From the NCBI GenBank assembly GCA_947179485.1, contig OX359248.1:1319501-1383500 (forward strand): DNA of 64,000 nucleotides, given 5' to 3'. The notes under the pieces are model-generated. The model was not told where the DNA came from and made no database searches. It saw nothing but the letters and a program-made list of their open reading frames with translations. Source of the stretch: Allacma fusca. Lineage: Eukaryota > Arthropoda > Collembola > Symphypleona > Sminthuridae. The translations under genes and the position numbers were made by a program. Positions 48,546 to 63,393 of this stretch are shown one piece after another; within the stretch, counting starts at the first letter, position 1, and each line of letters starts with the position of its first letter.

Positions 48546-51500
48546 TACACCTTTGTGCACTGCATTAACATGTGAATAAATGTCTTTGAATAAAGATAAG
48601 TAACACGTATTTCGATAGCAGGGACAAGACATTTTGCAGGATTTTTTTTGAAATTCTAAAATAATGCTTTTAAGAACTTTGGTCAACTTTTGTTACAACG
48701 CTACAATGGCGTGTAATGAAAAGTCACGCGTGAGTCTTTAGAACGTAGAAGTTGAATAAGTAAACCAAAATTCTGACCCACGATTTTGGCCATAGGATGT
48801 TAAAAAAGAATGTTGGCCCCTGGTAACGAACTTCAGTTTTGTCAACATTGAAGAAAGACCTTGGGAGAGGTGGAGAAAATATTTCATGGTACTTTTTGTA
48901 TTATGAGTCATGAATGATTTTCGTCCTTTATTACATTCAGACAACAGCAAATTCATGAAACTTCTGCAAAATTTATTGCCATATTGATCCTTGAATGTAA
49001 GAACCTAAACCAATAAATTAATATTAATGGTGTCATAAGGACTGGTCTCATCCCAAATCCTGCAATTACTCTATCAATTATTTCTTTTATGTTCATCCAT
49101 TTTTGCGCATACAAACTAAAGGTTGTGTCCTGTCGTTGTATGACTATGAATAATAAGGTAGTACAAAAATAATTCGTTGATAAAAAATGTTATTTGTCCC
49201 ATTCACTAATGCGGTTTTTACACAGTAATGTATAAGGAACTGTGGTTATCAATACATACATACAGTATTGAGTTTTTATAACAACGTTTTAGCTGATTGT
49301 GAACGCTGTGTATTTCGGTGTAATGCTACTAATTCCTACTCGGTAATTTTTATGTTATATAATATGGTATGGCATAGACCACATACTGGGTTCACTGCTT
49401 TAAATTTGAGGAAAATATTTATATTGAATTAAATATTACACCCACTGAAGTGATTACATACGCAAACTTGTTTTACTGTACTTTTATGTTGAACATAGTA
49501 ATAAAAATCCAGTTAACTATCTATGTGTGTTAATAAAGCAAAATTATTTCCAAAAACTTTACAAATTGAAATTATTGTTTCATGGCAGCCCTTATTGCAA
49601 TTACTGTATTTGCAATGTGTGATTCATTACAAAATTTGAGTGTTAACGTCGGGGGTTTTCTCATTCCAACAACAAGCCCGATAGTTTTTCAGAAGTTCAC
49701 TACTCCATTTTAAAAACATACGCACCAGGTATGTTACTAAAGGAAAATGTCAAGTAAAAACAAAGACCAAAAATCAAAATTGAAGGGTAAGATTACCTAT
49801 TTAAAGGGAATTTTAAAATACTAATGAGTCTGGAGTCAAGGCATTTACGACTCTTTTTATTACTCCAGCCGTGCAATTGCGGCTACTCCGGACCTGCAGC
49901 GAATTACTAAAGGTTAGTTCTATTCATGATGACTTCTTGTATGAAATAGTAATTATCTAACGTACTTTTAAAAATTATTACCAGTCAATTATTATTGTAA
50001 TTTGAGTATCATTCTTACAAGTGTTCTTCTTAGTAGCTTAATACATGAAAACTTAATGTACCAATTATAAAAGCAGAAGCAAAGAAGAAGTAGTGTTATA
50101 TCAGCGTAAGACTTTGGTCTACTAAATGTTAACCATCTATTCCTCCCTTTTTTGTAAGTAAATATAATAACTAGTGTTTACAGCTGTATAATCTGATTAT
50201 AGATGTGTGAACTTCACGTGATCTCTCAGCACAGACTTATTTGTGCTTAGAATGTTCCTGCGTGCTTGAACGGTACAATATGCTCAGTAATCCGTAATGA
50301 TGAATTCACTAACAAATAGCCTTAAAAACTCACTATAGGCATGTTATAATTCATTCCCAATTTATTAATTGGTCATACTTGGACCTAAGTCAATAACTTC
50401 AACAGAGACCCTTCTCCTCTCAAAAGGTCTCGGGGGACGAAGACTATATTTATGCTTTATTATGCTGATCTATAGATACTTACAATTTGCCTCACACTTT
50501 AAACCGTAATTTAAACATTTCCCGGCACTGGGAGTGCTGGAGCTGGAACTCAAGAATACAGCAATAATGTTAAGTACATAGTGCTTTATAGTACTAGAAC
50601 ATTATGTAAGTATTTTGGTGTATGTCCATAAAAACTGATCCCATTAATTTACATGGACCCCGGGACCCCACACCATTATTGTGTTTTACTGCCCAACTTA
50701 TAAAATATGCTCAATCGAGTTTTTTGAGTGGAAGATCTTCCAGTTAGAATTAATACAAATGATCAAATATTCTTCCGTCCTATTTCTTAATTTTTATTGA
50801 AGGTAATAGCAACGACCCGGAATAATTAGGATTTAGATTTAATCATATAATAAATTAATATAGTATACTCTCCCTATATGAACACCACTTAATTAACACA
50901 ATTTGGTTCTTACTTAGAAATGCGTGCCCTTTTGAGGAAGGAAATTAGTAGTGGTAAAGGGCAGTGTGTCACAATATTTTAACCCTTGTAGAACGCAAGC
51001 TCTTAGAAGGGAGTCTCTTATTGCGGGCGTGCACTGTATCCTGACGATTTCAAAAATAATTAGTAAATATTATGAAACCAGCCCAATCCTCACACGCCAT
51101 TATCAGTGTCTACATAGTAGTTATTACCACGACTAAATAAATAGTGAATCGATACATGTGAACATGAACAGTAGTAGATGATACTGGCTCATTCTTAAAA
51201 CGCAAAAGACGAAGACATCAGTTTTTCTCAAATAAATGATCTTTGACATGCTCGTCAATGATACTCGTGCAATCAAGTAAATACTCAATTTAAACTTTGA
51301 TCCAAAAGGGGTCACGGCTAATGGCGGTGTAAAGCCTAAGGAGCAAAGTAAACTTTAAAGATAACGTTATTACATACACATGTCTGTCTATCCTGCCATT
51401 ATATTTGAGATGGCACAGGCTTCAAATTCTATTTGTAATAATAATTACAGTAATATATGTAATTACATACGTATAAATCAATATTTGATTTCTATACGGT

Positions 51501-52110
51501 TAACTACTTTTAAGGGTCTAAATGTTCCATCTAAATATTAGCTTCTGATGTCATTACACCATTCTTGGTGGAAAACTCAAGTTCCGTGTGGAATATTGTA
51601 GCAAAATGAGGAATCATTTATTTACTTCAGTATCTACTGAATTCACCCTGACAAAACATCTTTCGCATGAAGTCTGCCTGTGATCATATGTTGTTTTGTT
51701 CCTTCAACTCTGCACAAGTCATTCACTTAAGAGCATCTGAAATAAGGTTTATCCTCAATATAATCTTCTGCAAAAATAATCTGTAGCCCAGAAGTTCTCA
51801 TTATAATTTTCGAAACACTTTTAAAGCCAAGGATATTTTCTGCAGAATTATTTTTAATTTCTTACTTACTACCACAAAAGATTACAGGGAAATTTAATTA
51901 AAAATATTCGCCAGATTTTGCATACATGATGCATCATGATCTCTCGTGACCTTACCCGTCCCAATTCTGTTCCATTAGCAGCGCAGAGGCAGTCGTGCAG
52001 TGAATGGATAGTGAGTGATATATTTACTAGTGCCATCAATATAGTACTTCAGTGAGTTTTTCCCCGCAAACTATTCATTTTCTGGCGAAAGGCAAAACAA
52101 TTTTTGTAAA

Positions 52111-52248
52111 ATGTCGTACCGTTCAGGAGACTGGTTCTACGAACGATCGGGGGAAATGACCCCTTTGTTGTCATCAGGCAGACACAGTCGGGCCAGTAGA
52201 GTCAGTTTTGATGAGAATTCGCTACTTTTGTCATCAGCGTCAATCAGG
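52111..52248 (+). CDS. Putative first coding exon of an unidentified membrane-protein gene
   Basis: ATG with A at -3 opens a 46-codon frame ending exactly at CAGG|GTAAGT, a near-ideal donor in phase 0. The peptide begins MSYRSGDWFYERSGEMTPLL and contains two acidic di-leucine sorting signals (EMTPLL, ENSLLL) among many Ser and Arg residues. This looks like the cytoplasmic N-terminal tail of a lysosomal or synaptic-vesicle transporter or channel, which is inference. No following exon was recognised before the right edge, so either the first intron exceeds 11.7 kb or this exon is a chance frame. Confidence 0.5.
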
Positions 52249-54931
52249 GTAAGTCCATCCGATTTTAACATTCCGAGAGGGTGAGAATCTTACATCTAGC
52301 CATTCGGGTAACTCCAAACGAATGTAGTATTTAAGCCTGTAAAGCAATGCATAAGTTGCTGAAACAATAATAGCGGAAGTAAAAATTCAAGCTCTAAGAG
52401 AAGCAGAGGAGGCCTGGTAACGACACCCAAAGCAGATGAATCTCCATAAAAACAGAACGAAGTCATTTCAAGTAAACATTTATAGAAAAACAGCTTCAAG
52501 TTGTACAATCGTAATCATTATGCATTATCACTTTTATTCATGAGCTTTATGTATTGAAAGGAGGAAAGCAGAAGGTTTGAGAATGGCACTTGGAATAGAA
52601 CTCCTGCATCTTTCTCTTGTCTTAATTAAAGAGAAAAATAGTCTGACACGTAGTTAATGTTCTGGAAAAATCAGAGCACAATGAATTCAAAGCGGGAGCA
52701 TTTCCATGAAACCCTCGGAAGATACCATTCCTGAACCGCAGGCAATGCGAACTGAGGGAGCATAAAAATCTCCATGGAAAATTCTGAGAGGAACGCAGGG
52801 AGCAGAAAGAGACTATCATTGATAATGATATGATGACGGTGCTATTCAAACAACCGTTTAAATTCTTTATTTCCGCATTAAATTATCTCTAAAGTTCTAT
52901 TGGGTGGAAATCAGTAGTCTAGCGTTTTTATTCCCAGATTTTGCCACATTGTGTCTTGTCACGTTCCTTTCTTTAACCGTAATAGTAAGTAAAATCCTAA
53001 ATTTCCGTACTTTGACTTATCGGTTGTACATTCTTATGTTCAGATACTTATACTCTTTATAATTGTAACATTGTAAGTAAAAGAGATCCATTCTTCTGTT
53101 TAAATACAAGCTTTTTGTTTACAAAGAATTGATAAACAACTAAGACAATATTTAATGTCTCTAATGTTAGCCATGATTTCTGTAAAAACATTCAGCAAGT
53201 ATATATATACATACATAGGTAATAGGTATAGCACATATATAATAGCAAGTACATTGCTTTAGACAAAAAATCTTTCACTAATTAAACTACTCACTTGAAG
53301 CACTACGTTACGTCTCCGTGCGTATAATACTAAAATTTGCTTTCCTCATATGCGTGTGTACACTCTTATTATTACATGTGCCATTACAATATTATCTGGA
53401 GACTTGAATGCAACTACTGTGGTAGAAATAGTAGGTTAACTATTTTGTACAAGTCATAAAAAATCCAAGTACTAACTTATAATATCATTAGCAAATATGT
53501 ATTGTATGCATGAAGTATTATAGTAGAATGATTCAGCAGAAGCCGAGGGTTGTGAAAATACCAGCCACGACCACTTGGGGTTGGGGACGTTAAAGTTGTG
53601 GAAAAATTGTCATATCTTGTATTCATTGAGAGATGGAGATGTGAATCAGAGCAGGGAAATTTAAATGAAGAGCATTTCACAAATTACACTTGTGTCCTTT
53701 GAGTGAAGGGAACTTCGCTCTGCAAGCAAGAAGACCTCAACTTTGATGCTTAAACTACAGAGGTTGATACTGAGATGTGGAATGGTGTACACAAATGTTT
53801 TTGCATGCTGAGGGACTATAGTATGTTTGGAGTATCTGTCTCTCTTAATTTTTTACTGCCAGCGCATCTGCTGGAAACAGACATAATGAAAGCATACAAG
53901 TTTCGTGCTGGATATGAGAAATTAAAGTTGAGCCTTTGCACAAGTTGATGGTTACGAGTTACGACTCCTCGTACTACTTGAGCATAGGTTATACCGAGGA
54001 GGTGACTGTAATTTGTGCGGCCACAAAAAGAAGGCAAATAGATAGTTTGTCAAGTGACACTATGTTGGCGGATGGTATGTGTGCGGGGACTGGTTAGAGA
54101 GCGAGATGATTTGATAGTTGTTCTCATGACAAGGTTTGAGTTGGCCCACAGTTGAATGGATTTAGACAGGCATTATTGCATTGGGCCACGGATTGATCTT
54201 CCCCTTTGGTTTCTTCTTTTCGAAAGGGAAATTTAATTTGACATGCTATGTGAATTCCCCTTTCGCCGAAATTATTTGTCCTCTGATTCATAAAACCACT
54301 TTGGTCCGGAGCAAGGAAGCGGATCCATTTAATTATGATAAAACGCTTGAGTCGTCAAAATCCCGCGGATGTTCCAACTCCGCTCCCGTTCCTCCTATCT
54401 CTGTATACTTCACTTGTCTTTCTTTGCTTTTCTCTGTAACATTCAGAGAGGCCCACATGAATGCGGAATTCAACATGATAATGTCTATTCAACGAGGAAT
54501 TCACATGTGACATGCACACCGAGAAGAATGTCCCTGCCTTCGTTAGGCTTTGTTCTCCCAGCTTTGGCAAAGGTTTCCGATATGTCAACCTGCAAAAACT
54601 AGACTCTTCATTTTTTTCCCTTCCTTTTCTCTCTCCAACATTTATCGTCTCGCTCAAGCCTTTCTTCCCTTCGGAGTTGGAACGGAAAGCGAAGGGAAAA
54701 ATCTAGAGAGATGAAAAAAAAGGCTTTCGCCGCTGATGAGTTCTGAGTTTAAGGCTTCCCAAAAGTCGAGTATTCGACCAAAAGGAAACCATCAACTGTT
54801 TTTATTTCACGCAAAAAAAACTGTTTTAACAACAAAATTTCAAGACAACTCATCACAAGAGCCAGGAAGCTAAAGTCCCGTAGATAGTATTTACGATGTG
54901 ATTATTGTTCATTATATCTACTTTCCCATGC

Positions 54932-54950
54932 CTGTATGTATGTATGTATA
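54932..54950. repeat. (GTAT)n microsatellite
   Basis: About four to five GTAT units. Similar short GTAT/ACAT runs are common throughout this genome segment. Confidence 0.8.
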
Positions 54951-57900
54951 TTGCAGGAACTTCAAATTATTTTTATTATGCAATGATATATGTACATACG
55001 TGTAGATAAACGTTAAATATAATTTTGACTGTCACTCCTAAATTATCCTTTAATTCTCCTGTACCAGAAACTGTAGAGAAAATGAAGGAGTGTTCGTCTA
55101 ACAAAGTGTGACACAAGCTCTCCCCTAATTTTTTCCTGGAGCCGCCAATGCTTTAAACTTTACCCCATTTAGGGGACAAATCGGGTAGTCCTTACAGCAG
55201 GACACAGGCACAATGTCCTATTATTGTGCGTATGTATTTATATACTTACATATAGTTATACTTGTGCCAAGTCTCCCAAAAATGCTGGCACACACATGCT
55301 TATACGGTCCCATGAACACGAACAGGATAGAAAATCACACACGCCAAAGGAGAAAAATTTGAGTTTTTTGCATAAGTTCCGCTCTGTGATTTTTATACGC
55401 CATTTAAAAAGAAATTCGATTAGAAATGTTCGTCCGCACATTGTACTGCTTACAATTCATTTTCTCGTTTCATCCACATTCAAATATCATTTCCACCGAA
55501 AATCGAGCTCTCTTGGGTTGTTCTTGTTTCTATTACTGTTAGCCATGTACGATCTTTTGTACGTGCACTTTGTACATTATAATACCTATATTAATGCATA
55601 TTCAGATTGAATCTTAAACTTTGCATATTTGAAGTAATGGATTCATGTGCATACATGTATCTAATTATAATCATGTACATAATTATTTTACACATCTATG
55701 CCTAAAAGTGTCAGAGTCATAGGCTGGTTTAGTTACGTAAGCCTCTTATCTCATTAGCGACTGTAGAAGCATTTTATGGTGATCGAAACTAGCATATCTT
55801 GTAAAAATCTGTTTTTTGAAAGTCGTTTGCACTTGTAATACAAGTGCTCATCTAAGACCAGACAATTTTCTTACAATAAGGACGTAAGCAATTCATGTTC
55901 AAAATTATCCGCTATTCTATGCCCTACCTCCCATCCACATGTGTATGTACAATTAGCTTCACATCAATAAAATGTGGCTTCAATAGTCCGTAGAAATCTC
56001 CTGAATTTTGTGGGATTTTCTCAGTAAAGAAATTCAACGAAGGAAGTCGGAGAGTTCAAAGAATAAATTCTGTCATAACTTGAGTCTAGTGAGGGCGTAA
56101 GAGGTACTGGTACTGGTGCGTAGGAGAAGAAATAGGAATTCATTAGCGGTTCCCATATGAGTATGAGAGGGCAAAGCTACCGAGTTATGGCATATACGGC
56201 CCACACCTGCACAACAACTCTTTTCCAGAGAGATGAGTTTGAGAGAAAGGAAAAGCTCGGTTGGGCTGAATGACAAGGAAATTAATCACAGAATTTTGAC
56301 ACAATATTATTACTTTCGGTACAATTTCAAGTATGAGAGTGGAACCCTGTTTGTCAACAGCATTGTCACCTTTGACTCTCGGAATGGGTGCTGGAAATGA
56401 ACCGGGCTTTTGAATTCCTCTCGTCACTCGCCTGTCTTGTTATGACTCTTAGGTCTAATTGTTCCATTGGATCTCTCTCCTTGTGTAAGGTTTCCATCCG
56501 TAAAGATAACAGTGATGTCCTGACTTGTGCCCGCGCGGTTAAAATCAACTGAGTATTCTGTGCACGCTTGTGTCTATTTTGTTTCCAAGACTTGAATTTG
56601 GATTTCATCCCCGGCATGTTATTCTCCAATGTGTTTGTACACACTTTGGGCATGGTGGTTAATGCGGAGCGTAATCTCTGTGTGGAGATGGTATGGGATA
56701 ACATCTACAGTCTGTGTTACTATTATACACACCATATGTGTCTGCATAGCGACTGTCAGGGTGGCAGCTTTCAAGTCTCTCTGTAATCATATGGACTATT
56801 GTGTTGCACATGATAAATGAAACGGAATTGTCAAAGGTGTTCGTATGGCTTCAGTGAATGAGACTTTCCTACAGAACAATCATAACAAGTAATGTGCGCC
56901 CCACTCCTCGCTTGTAACTTTTACAAATTCATGCTGCACTTCATACGTGCGATAATCGTACTCCCTCCTCCCAGGTTCCCCAGCCTGGAGATTCCGTCTT
57001 CCATTTCCAGCTTTTACCTAATGTGGCAAATTGTAATTCTCTTATGACAGATCCAGCTGATACAAATCATAACTTTTATCAGCATCTCTCCCTTTAGTGA
57101 CAAAATACCTACAGGCTCTTCTTATTGTCACATGACATAGGGGTTTACTACAGAGAATTGCAAGGGCGGTTGTATCTGTACCTGTCTCTTCCATTTGGTA
57201 GTACCAATTATGCTAATACGTCCCCACGATCTTGGCAGTCCTCTGTAGCTCAATCACGTCCTCCCATTTACCCCATTCAGCTCAACATGGTTTCCGATTT
57301 CTTACTGTAGCTTCCAATAATGGACGAATTCCTCTTTTTCTTACTTGCGTATTATTGTATGTAGATAGCAGTCACTGAAATTAAGATTGAGAATTTTAAT
57401 TGCTCTTGATTCAACAAATTTCAGAATTTTTTGCAGGAAAAACTTTAGGGTTGTTCCGAACCGTTGTGTTAAGGTCCCAGTCGGCAGGTAGGAAAGCCTG
57501 TACTGTGGATTCTTTTATTGGAATATTTGAAGAGAATCGTCAGAAAAAGTTTGGTGTTTAGGCAGAAAGTCGAAGGATGTCAGAAAATGACAAAGTTGAG
57601 AGAACCCTTGGCTTCAGGTCGGCCACTTTGGCTCACATTGTTTGGGTGGAGTGGTGACTGGTCTGACTTTGTGACTGAGTCGACCAGAGAAAAAGTTCTA
57701 AACAATATTTCAACCTTTGCCATTTCCTCCCGACAGTTCTCGACCACTACTTTCAGTGCTTTGCTTGTCATCAGTAATCATTCCCTTCTATACACTTCTT
57801 CCCAACTTTGATCTCTTCGTAGTTGCTGCCGTTGAAATAGTAACTAGAATATACGGGGATGAGGAACTCAGACGGGAAAACTTTCCTTCTTTTGGTATTT

Positions 57901-60900
57901 ACAATAATGTACACATGAGAGTATGTAGGTAGGGATATGGACGTATGCTCATAGCCTAACTATAATGTATGTAGTAATATCCGCACATGCATCTCAAGTT
58001 TATACAGAGCCTGGTAAACTTCATCCACTTGGAAGGAGAAGCTTCTGTTTTCCTCGTACACTTTCTCAATTTATACTTTTCCTATACCCTTCCCGCCAGC
58101 TCCAGGCTCAACCCATATACATATCCAGGACTTGCCTTTTTAGCCTTTTGCGCTCCAAAAGCTACGACTAGCTTGCATGAAATAGACAGCAAGGAGGCAA
58201 AAAGTGAAAAGTTGCACAAGTCAAGTCAAGAGTTCCGACAAGATGCATCTTTCTTGAGGAAAGCCAACGTCTAGAGCTCCACTTCCCCGCTGTAACTTTA
58301 GCCTTTTAGTTTTTAGTAGGAGCAGCACTGCCATAGGCTATGGCCCATAGCAAACGACCATGGCAAAAGCACTACCATAACTCTTGGCTGGATTTCTTCC
58401 TACACACACTCAGGGCTCCTACCAACAACCGAGCCCAGTATAAATACCCCTACTCCGTATATTGTATTAAATTTCACAAGAGGAGGTAGTTTAGTAAGTA
58501 GTTGAAAAAAAAAAATAAACCACCATGAACTCTAGAAAATGCTACGTGCAGATACTATATATGTATGTATGTGTATATGTGCAGGGGAGAATGACGTCCT
58601 TCCCTGGTAGTATATGGCTTGAGTGAGTAACGAGGAATGCTTACACAATAAATTGCTACTTGCAATTCCAAGCATGCAGCGCTACTTTTCTCCCATTCTC
58701 AAAGCTAATAATGCTCTAAAGTATTTCCTCCTGGAAGGAACAAGTAGAAAATCGACCCTCTTGTCAGTCAGTATCGAATATTTTTTCTATCAAAACCATT
58801 CTAGCGAGTGTGACATTTTGACTGAGGAGAGTAAAGCGGGCTCCTTGTTTATAGCATCGATGCATAAGTTCCCCGAGTTTGGAGTAAATGCGGAGTACGG
58901 AATAATGGGGACATCCATATGGATTTGGATCCTCTACGAAAACGGACGATTCTCAGACGGATGAAAATCTGTCAAGGGACATTTTCTATAGAGACTTCCC
59001 ACCATGACTAATGAAGACTTCCAAAACTTGCATCCAAATCCATCAGCCACGATGGACAGACAGAGACAAAACGGAACTCATACACTTGCCGCATTATTCT
59101 CATTCATTTCACAAGCTTTTTCAATATTATTCAAGTCCGGTTACATTTGTTGCCCTACTTCCCTACAAATAGTCGGGCTGTTCCTTAATCTCCCCACTCT
59201 CCTCTTGTTTTTCTCTCTCTCTCTCTATTTCTCTATATCTTTATGATCTTTGAGGAAGCTTCCGGAATACTTAATACATGTATGTATATTCACGTAATAA
59301 TCAGAAGAAAGGATATACATACATATGTCGTGTAACCTGCTGACAGAAATAAATAATGTAATTTATTTTTGTATTCAATGTAACATTGTTCAGTGCACCC
59401 AATATTCTCTCAAGAGTAATTGCAGTGCTTACAGTAAGTTAAGTAATGGAGGAAATAATACCCAATGGCTTTTACCCCCACCCCTAAGGAGATGGAAAAG
59501 TGTGAGAAAAATTCAAGGGACTCCTTGATCCTTGAGCAGTACTTACAGAGAAAAACTAAACGGATCAGTTACGGCTACTTTAATTTGTTGAAGGGAAAAA
59601 TGGGGAAATGTAAATAGGGAAAAATTAATGATATCGACTGAAATTGAGAACCAAGGTTATGATAATACTCTGGTACAGTCAATGTGAGGATGGACGAGGG
59701 ATGCATTGAAACCAAGCCGTTAGAGATCTTGACATTCCTGTTCATGCCAAGGTAGATAGATATAGGAATGGTCAACAGAGGAGAAAATTTTTGACGGACA
59801 AAGATTAATGAATGGCGTTTCTCCCCTCATAACAACAATCAGCGTGGACCATCCGGAGAGTCTTTAGAGAATCCCTGTACCTAAACAACTATTAGATCAT
59901 AGAATGTGAATTGCCAACAATTTTTCCTCCCTGCCTTGTAGAGACAGAGCAGTTCCTAATCTGACACAAATCAACCATATGGTAATGCATACAAAACCTT
60001 GAGAGGAAAAAGTCCATATTGATCCTCCCTGTAGGGCAGCATCTTCCTTTGTATCATGTGTCCGAAATTGTTCCAAAGCTTTAGGATCTAAACTTGGGAT
60101 ATATCCTTCGGTATTTAAACTGCATTTAAGTCAGAGACCAGAATAAACAAAAAATAGTATTTAGAGTGCCGGGATGGATGTAGTCACAAGGTGCCTGCCT
60201 TTTCACCAAATGACTAATGATCTTTAATCCATTTAAGCATTCTTTCATTTGAGTCAAATAGACTTTGTTTGGTCACCTCCGGCCAGTAGATTTCCATAGT
60301 ATGAAGATTATACAACTGCTTTGGGACTCCAATGAAATTCTGACATTACCTTGAAAAAGGTAATTGTTTGATTTGGGAATCCAAGCTGTATACATCACAT
60401 TCGCCTGTTACTTGCACCTCTAACACATGTAGATACGTAATTATGTATACTTACGTTACTGTATTTTATATCTTTCTGTATATCAAGTACATAAATTATG
60501 CCTCAATACAAAACCCATTGTTTGAGAATACTGTTGCTGAATTATAACTCCTGTAAATATATAATACTGAGATAAAATAGGAGTTTTGCAAACTGTGTGT
60601 CAAAGATATTGCAGAATGTGCTCTGAAATCCATACTTATCTCTCATTGAGAGAATAAAGTATGAAAACATGGACAATAATATATCCCCTGGGCAGTCACA
60701 ATAAAGAAATATCTTCTATACTTCCTCACGCAATACAGGGGCAAAGTATTGGGGTGAACATAATAACCAGAGATAGGAATACATCTAAGCCATATGACTA
60801 AAGTGGTGTGGTTGATCATTGTGCGACGATGGTGGTCGAGAGTGTGGTAACATGGGGCTATCCCATAGGAAAGAAATACATAATTATGTATATGCATGCT

Positions 60901-63370
60901 CATACATAGGTCCACGTGGGCTTTATGGTGTGGCAGAGCTTCACTTGAGGGAACAAGTGATGTGAGAATTGACTGGAGACTGTCTCACTCTCAGCCACAG
61001 TCAATTGAAGAAAGAGAAGCTGGAGAATAGAAAACGATGGCAATAATGATAATCTCTATCTCGTGAATACCTACCATTTCACAGCTCCTCTCTCAGCATA
61101 GGATATACTTCTGCTCTCCATGATTCCAGCAGTCAAAAGATAGAATAGATTTTCTAGGCATAAGTTCTATTGAAGGAAAAATTCACATACTCTGCTCCGT
61201 ATGTTCCTCTTCGAAGTTCGTTCAAGTTGTGACTGTGTAGTAAAATCCAATGGAGCCCATATGTACGCCCATCAAGTAAAATGGGCTACAGGAATAATCT
61301 TACCTATACATATAAATATACAGGAAGTATGTAATAACCGTAAGGAGGGAAGTAGGCCTATGCTGTGGAAGTTGGGATGAAAGCCGGGAGAGAAGTAGGG
61401 GGAAAAAATCTGCTCGTATATGTAATCTCATGAATGCAAAGTTAGCTTGCGGTTCTGTTGTGCGGTATCAACTTGATGGGGAAATACACAAGTGGAAGTA
61501 GCAAATTGCCCAGTCGACAAGAGAATATCAAATGCATAGTGAAATACCTCCGTCCGGGTGAGTACGAGATCTCCTTCACTCCAGAGACTTTTTCTCATTC
61601 AGTTATTTCATCCGCCTAGAGACTCACAATCTTAACTACACTTCACATGTCCTATCTCCTCCCAATATATATATATATTCCGGAGTCTCCTTCAACAGTA
61701 GCTTAGACATATGCACATAAACAAAACGTGTGAACTCAGCGGGGAAGATTTTTTGGCAAGAGTTCGTCTCCTCTTCCAAGCTCAAATCGCATCAAAGTAT
61801 ACGTATGTTCATAAGGCTGAAGAAAAAAAAACATGAGGAATCTGAGGTATAAAGCTGATTCCAAAACTTTTGAATTCCTTCAATGCACCGAGATTTTTCT
61901 CTGGGAAAAAAGGAACAAACGAAAGGAAAGGCAGAGTCTCACTGGATTTCCATTCCTTTCGAGTATTCTAAAAAGTCAGCTTTTTTTTTGTAGAGTCGCA
62001 AGTCGCTTTGCATACTTAAATCAGACGGGAGCTATTTCATTTTACACCACTGTCTTTAGTTTAAAGCCTCTTCCCTTGTCACCATTGAGTGGATCGTCCT
62101 GGAGTGGAATAGAATTTGGCATGATTTCGGATTCAATGTCGATCATCATCATGAATGACAACTAGATGCACATTCTTTGATTTGAATATTGCTCTTAGCT
62201 CTCACTATAAACATATATCCTATTTCATGGTACGGGGGTAGGTGGCCTAAATTTAAATTTCCTTTCTCCGTGGGGCTCTAAAAATATTATTCATCCTTTA
62301 AAAAGGTAGACTTTTTTATTCCAACAATTATTGATATCATGCAACCATTATTGGAGGCATTATGTAAATCACTTTTATTTTATACTCTGCCAGTAGACAA
62401 TTGCTAGGAGTAACTCCTACATCCTTCTCCTCTCCTCAGCATGAGCGTCTGTATTAAAGGGGGAATCCTTCATCCCTCCGGGTCTATTAATTCTTACAAG
62501 TGAGAAACATTTTCTTTAAATCCCTTTTATCGTATTTTTTAGTTTTAGTTTTGTCCATAAAAATTTATTTGACATTGGATGTAATAGTTCTTAATTAAAA
62601 TTAAAAACGTTAATTGGCTAACGTGAGTTCATTAAAGGTCCATGTTCAAGAGAGGAAGTAGTCTAATTATTCTAATATTAAACTCAACGTAATTTAAGTA
62701 AAATATAAACAATTTAATAAAAACTGGCTTCAAAAATCCTGAAAGTTTTGAAAGACATGGTTTAAGCTAATTCATTATTTCTGTTTATTTTGCAAAAATT
62801 CCGGTAACATTACCCCAGATAGGTAATTATACACAAGTCCTATAAGTTGTCTCATTCGTGTAACTTTGTACTACCAAAGTCGATAAAATGTATTACTATG
62901 GCTCGCTCCAACACAGATATTGTAACTGAACATTAGACACACTGGGGTGATCTAACGGGAAGATTTATGCAGAAGGTTGTGTTCAGGCTGTACTCAATAA
63001 AAATGCATGATGCCCACTTAATCTTGAGGTAACGAGCAAATAATGTCGTTGATGACCACTGACGACACTTATTGCATCCATAAAACTCGACCATTTGGTG
63101 GAGCGTATAGATGTGGTCAACCGTAAATCCAAGTCCAAATTGACTGTCTTGTTTTCATTACAGGCCCTATAGATTACCCATAGATTATGGATATTTGTGG
63201 GCCCTATTTGAGTGGCAGAGCACTCATGTGCTGTAAAAACCACCAAAAGGTACATTGTACTTCCAATAATGTAGGAATGGGAGCGAGGATACAAAAGTCG
63301 ATTGAAGGAGTTGATGTGCGAGAGTGTGAAGGAAGAAAATGAAATTGAACTTGGCATGGAATGAAGGGAC

Positions 63371-63393
63371 GGAGAGAGAGAGAGAGAGAGAGA
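63371..63393. repeat. (GA)n microsatellite
   Basis: About eleven uninterrupted GA units, followed by a purine-rich tail. Confidence 0.95.

Larger units (their letters stand above)
44877..52110. other. Long intergenic region, no gene recognised
   Basis: No open frame here shows a domain or a good splice context. Part of it (about 45.5-48.6 kb) is filled with TGTAGG-containing degenerate repeats, and a strong hairpin lies at 47.05 kb; both are listed separately. From 48.6 to 52.1 kb I see only AT-rich sequence and, at the right end, the likely promoter of the 52.1-kb exon (a TCAGTG initiator-like word at 52049-52054). Confidence 0.5.

Noticed and set aside
54181..54706. Overlapping open frames on both strands at 54.2-54.7 kb
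   Set aside because: Mutually antisense, no domains; a local dip in stop codons is enough to explain them.
56366..56704. 112-residue minus-strand basic frame
   Set aside because: No recognisable motif and no splice sites in agreement; considered a chance frame.
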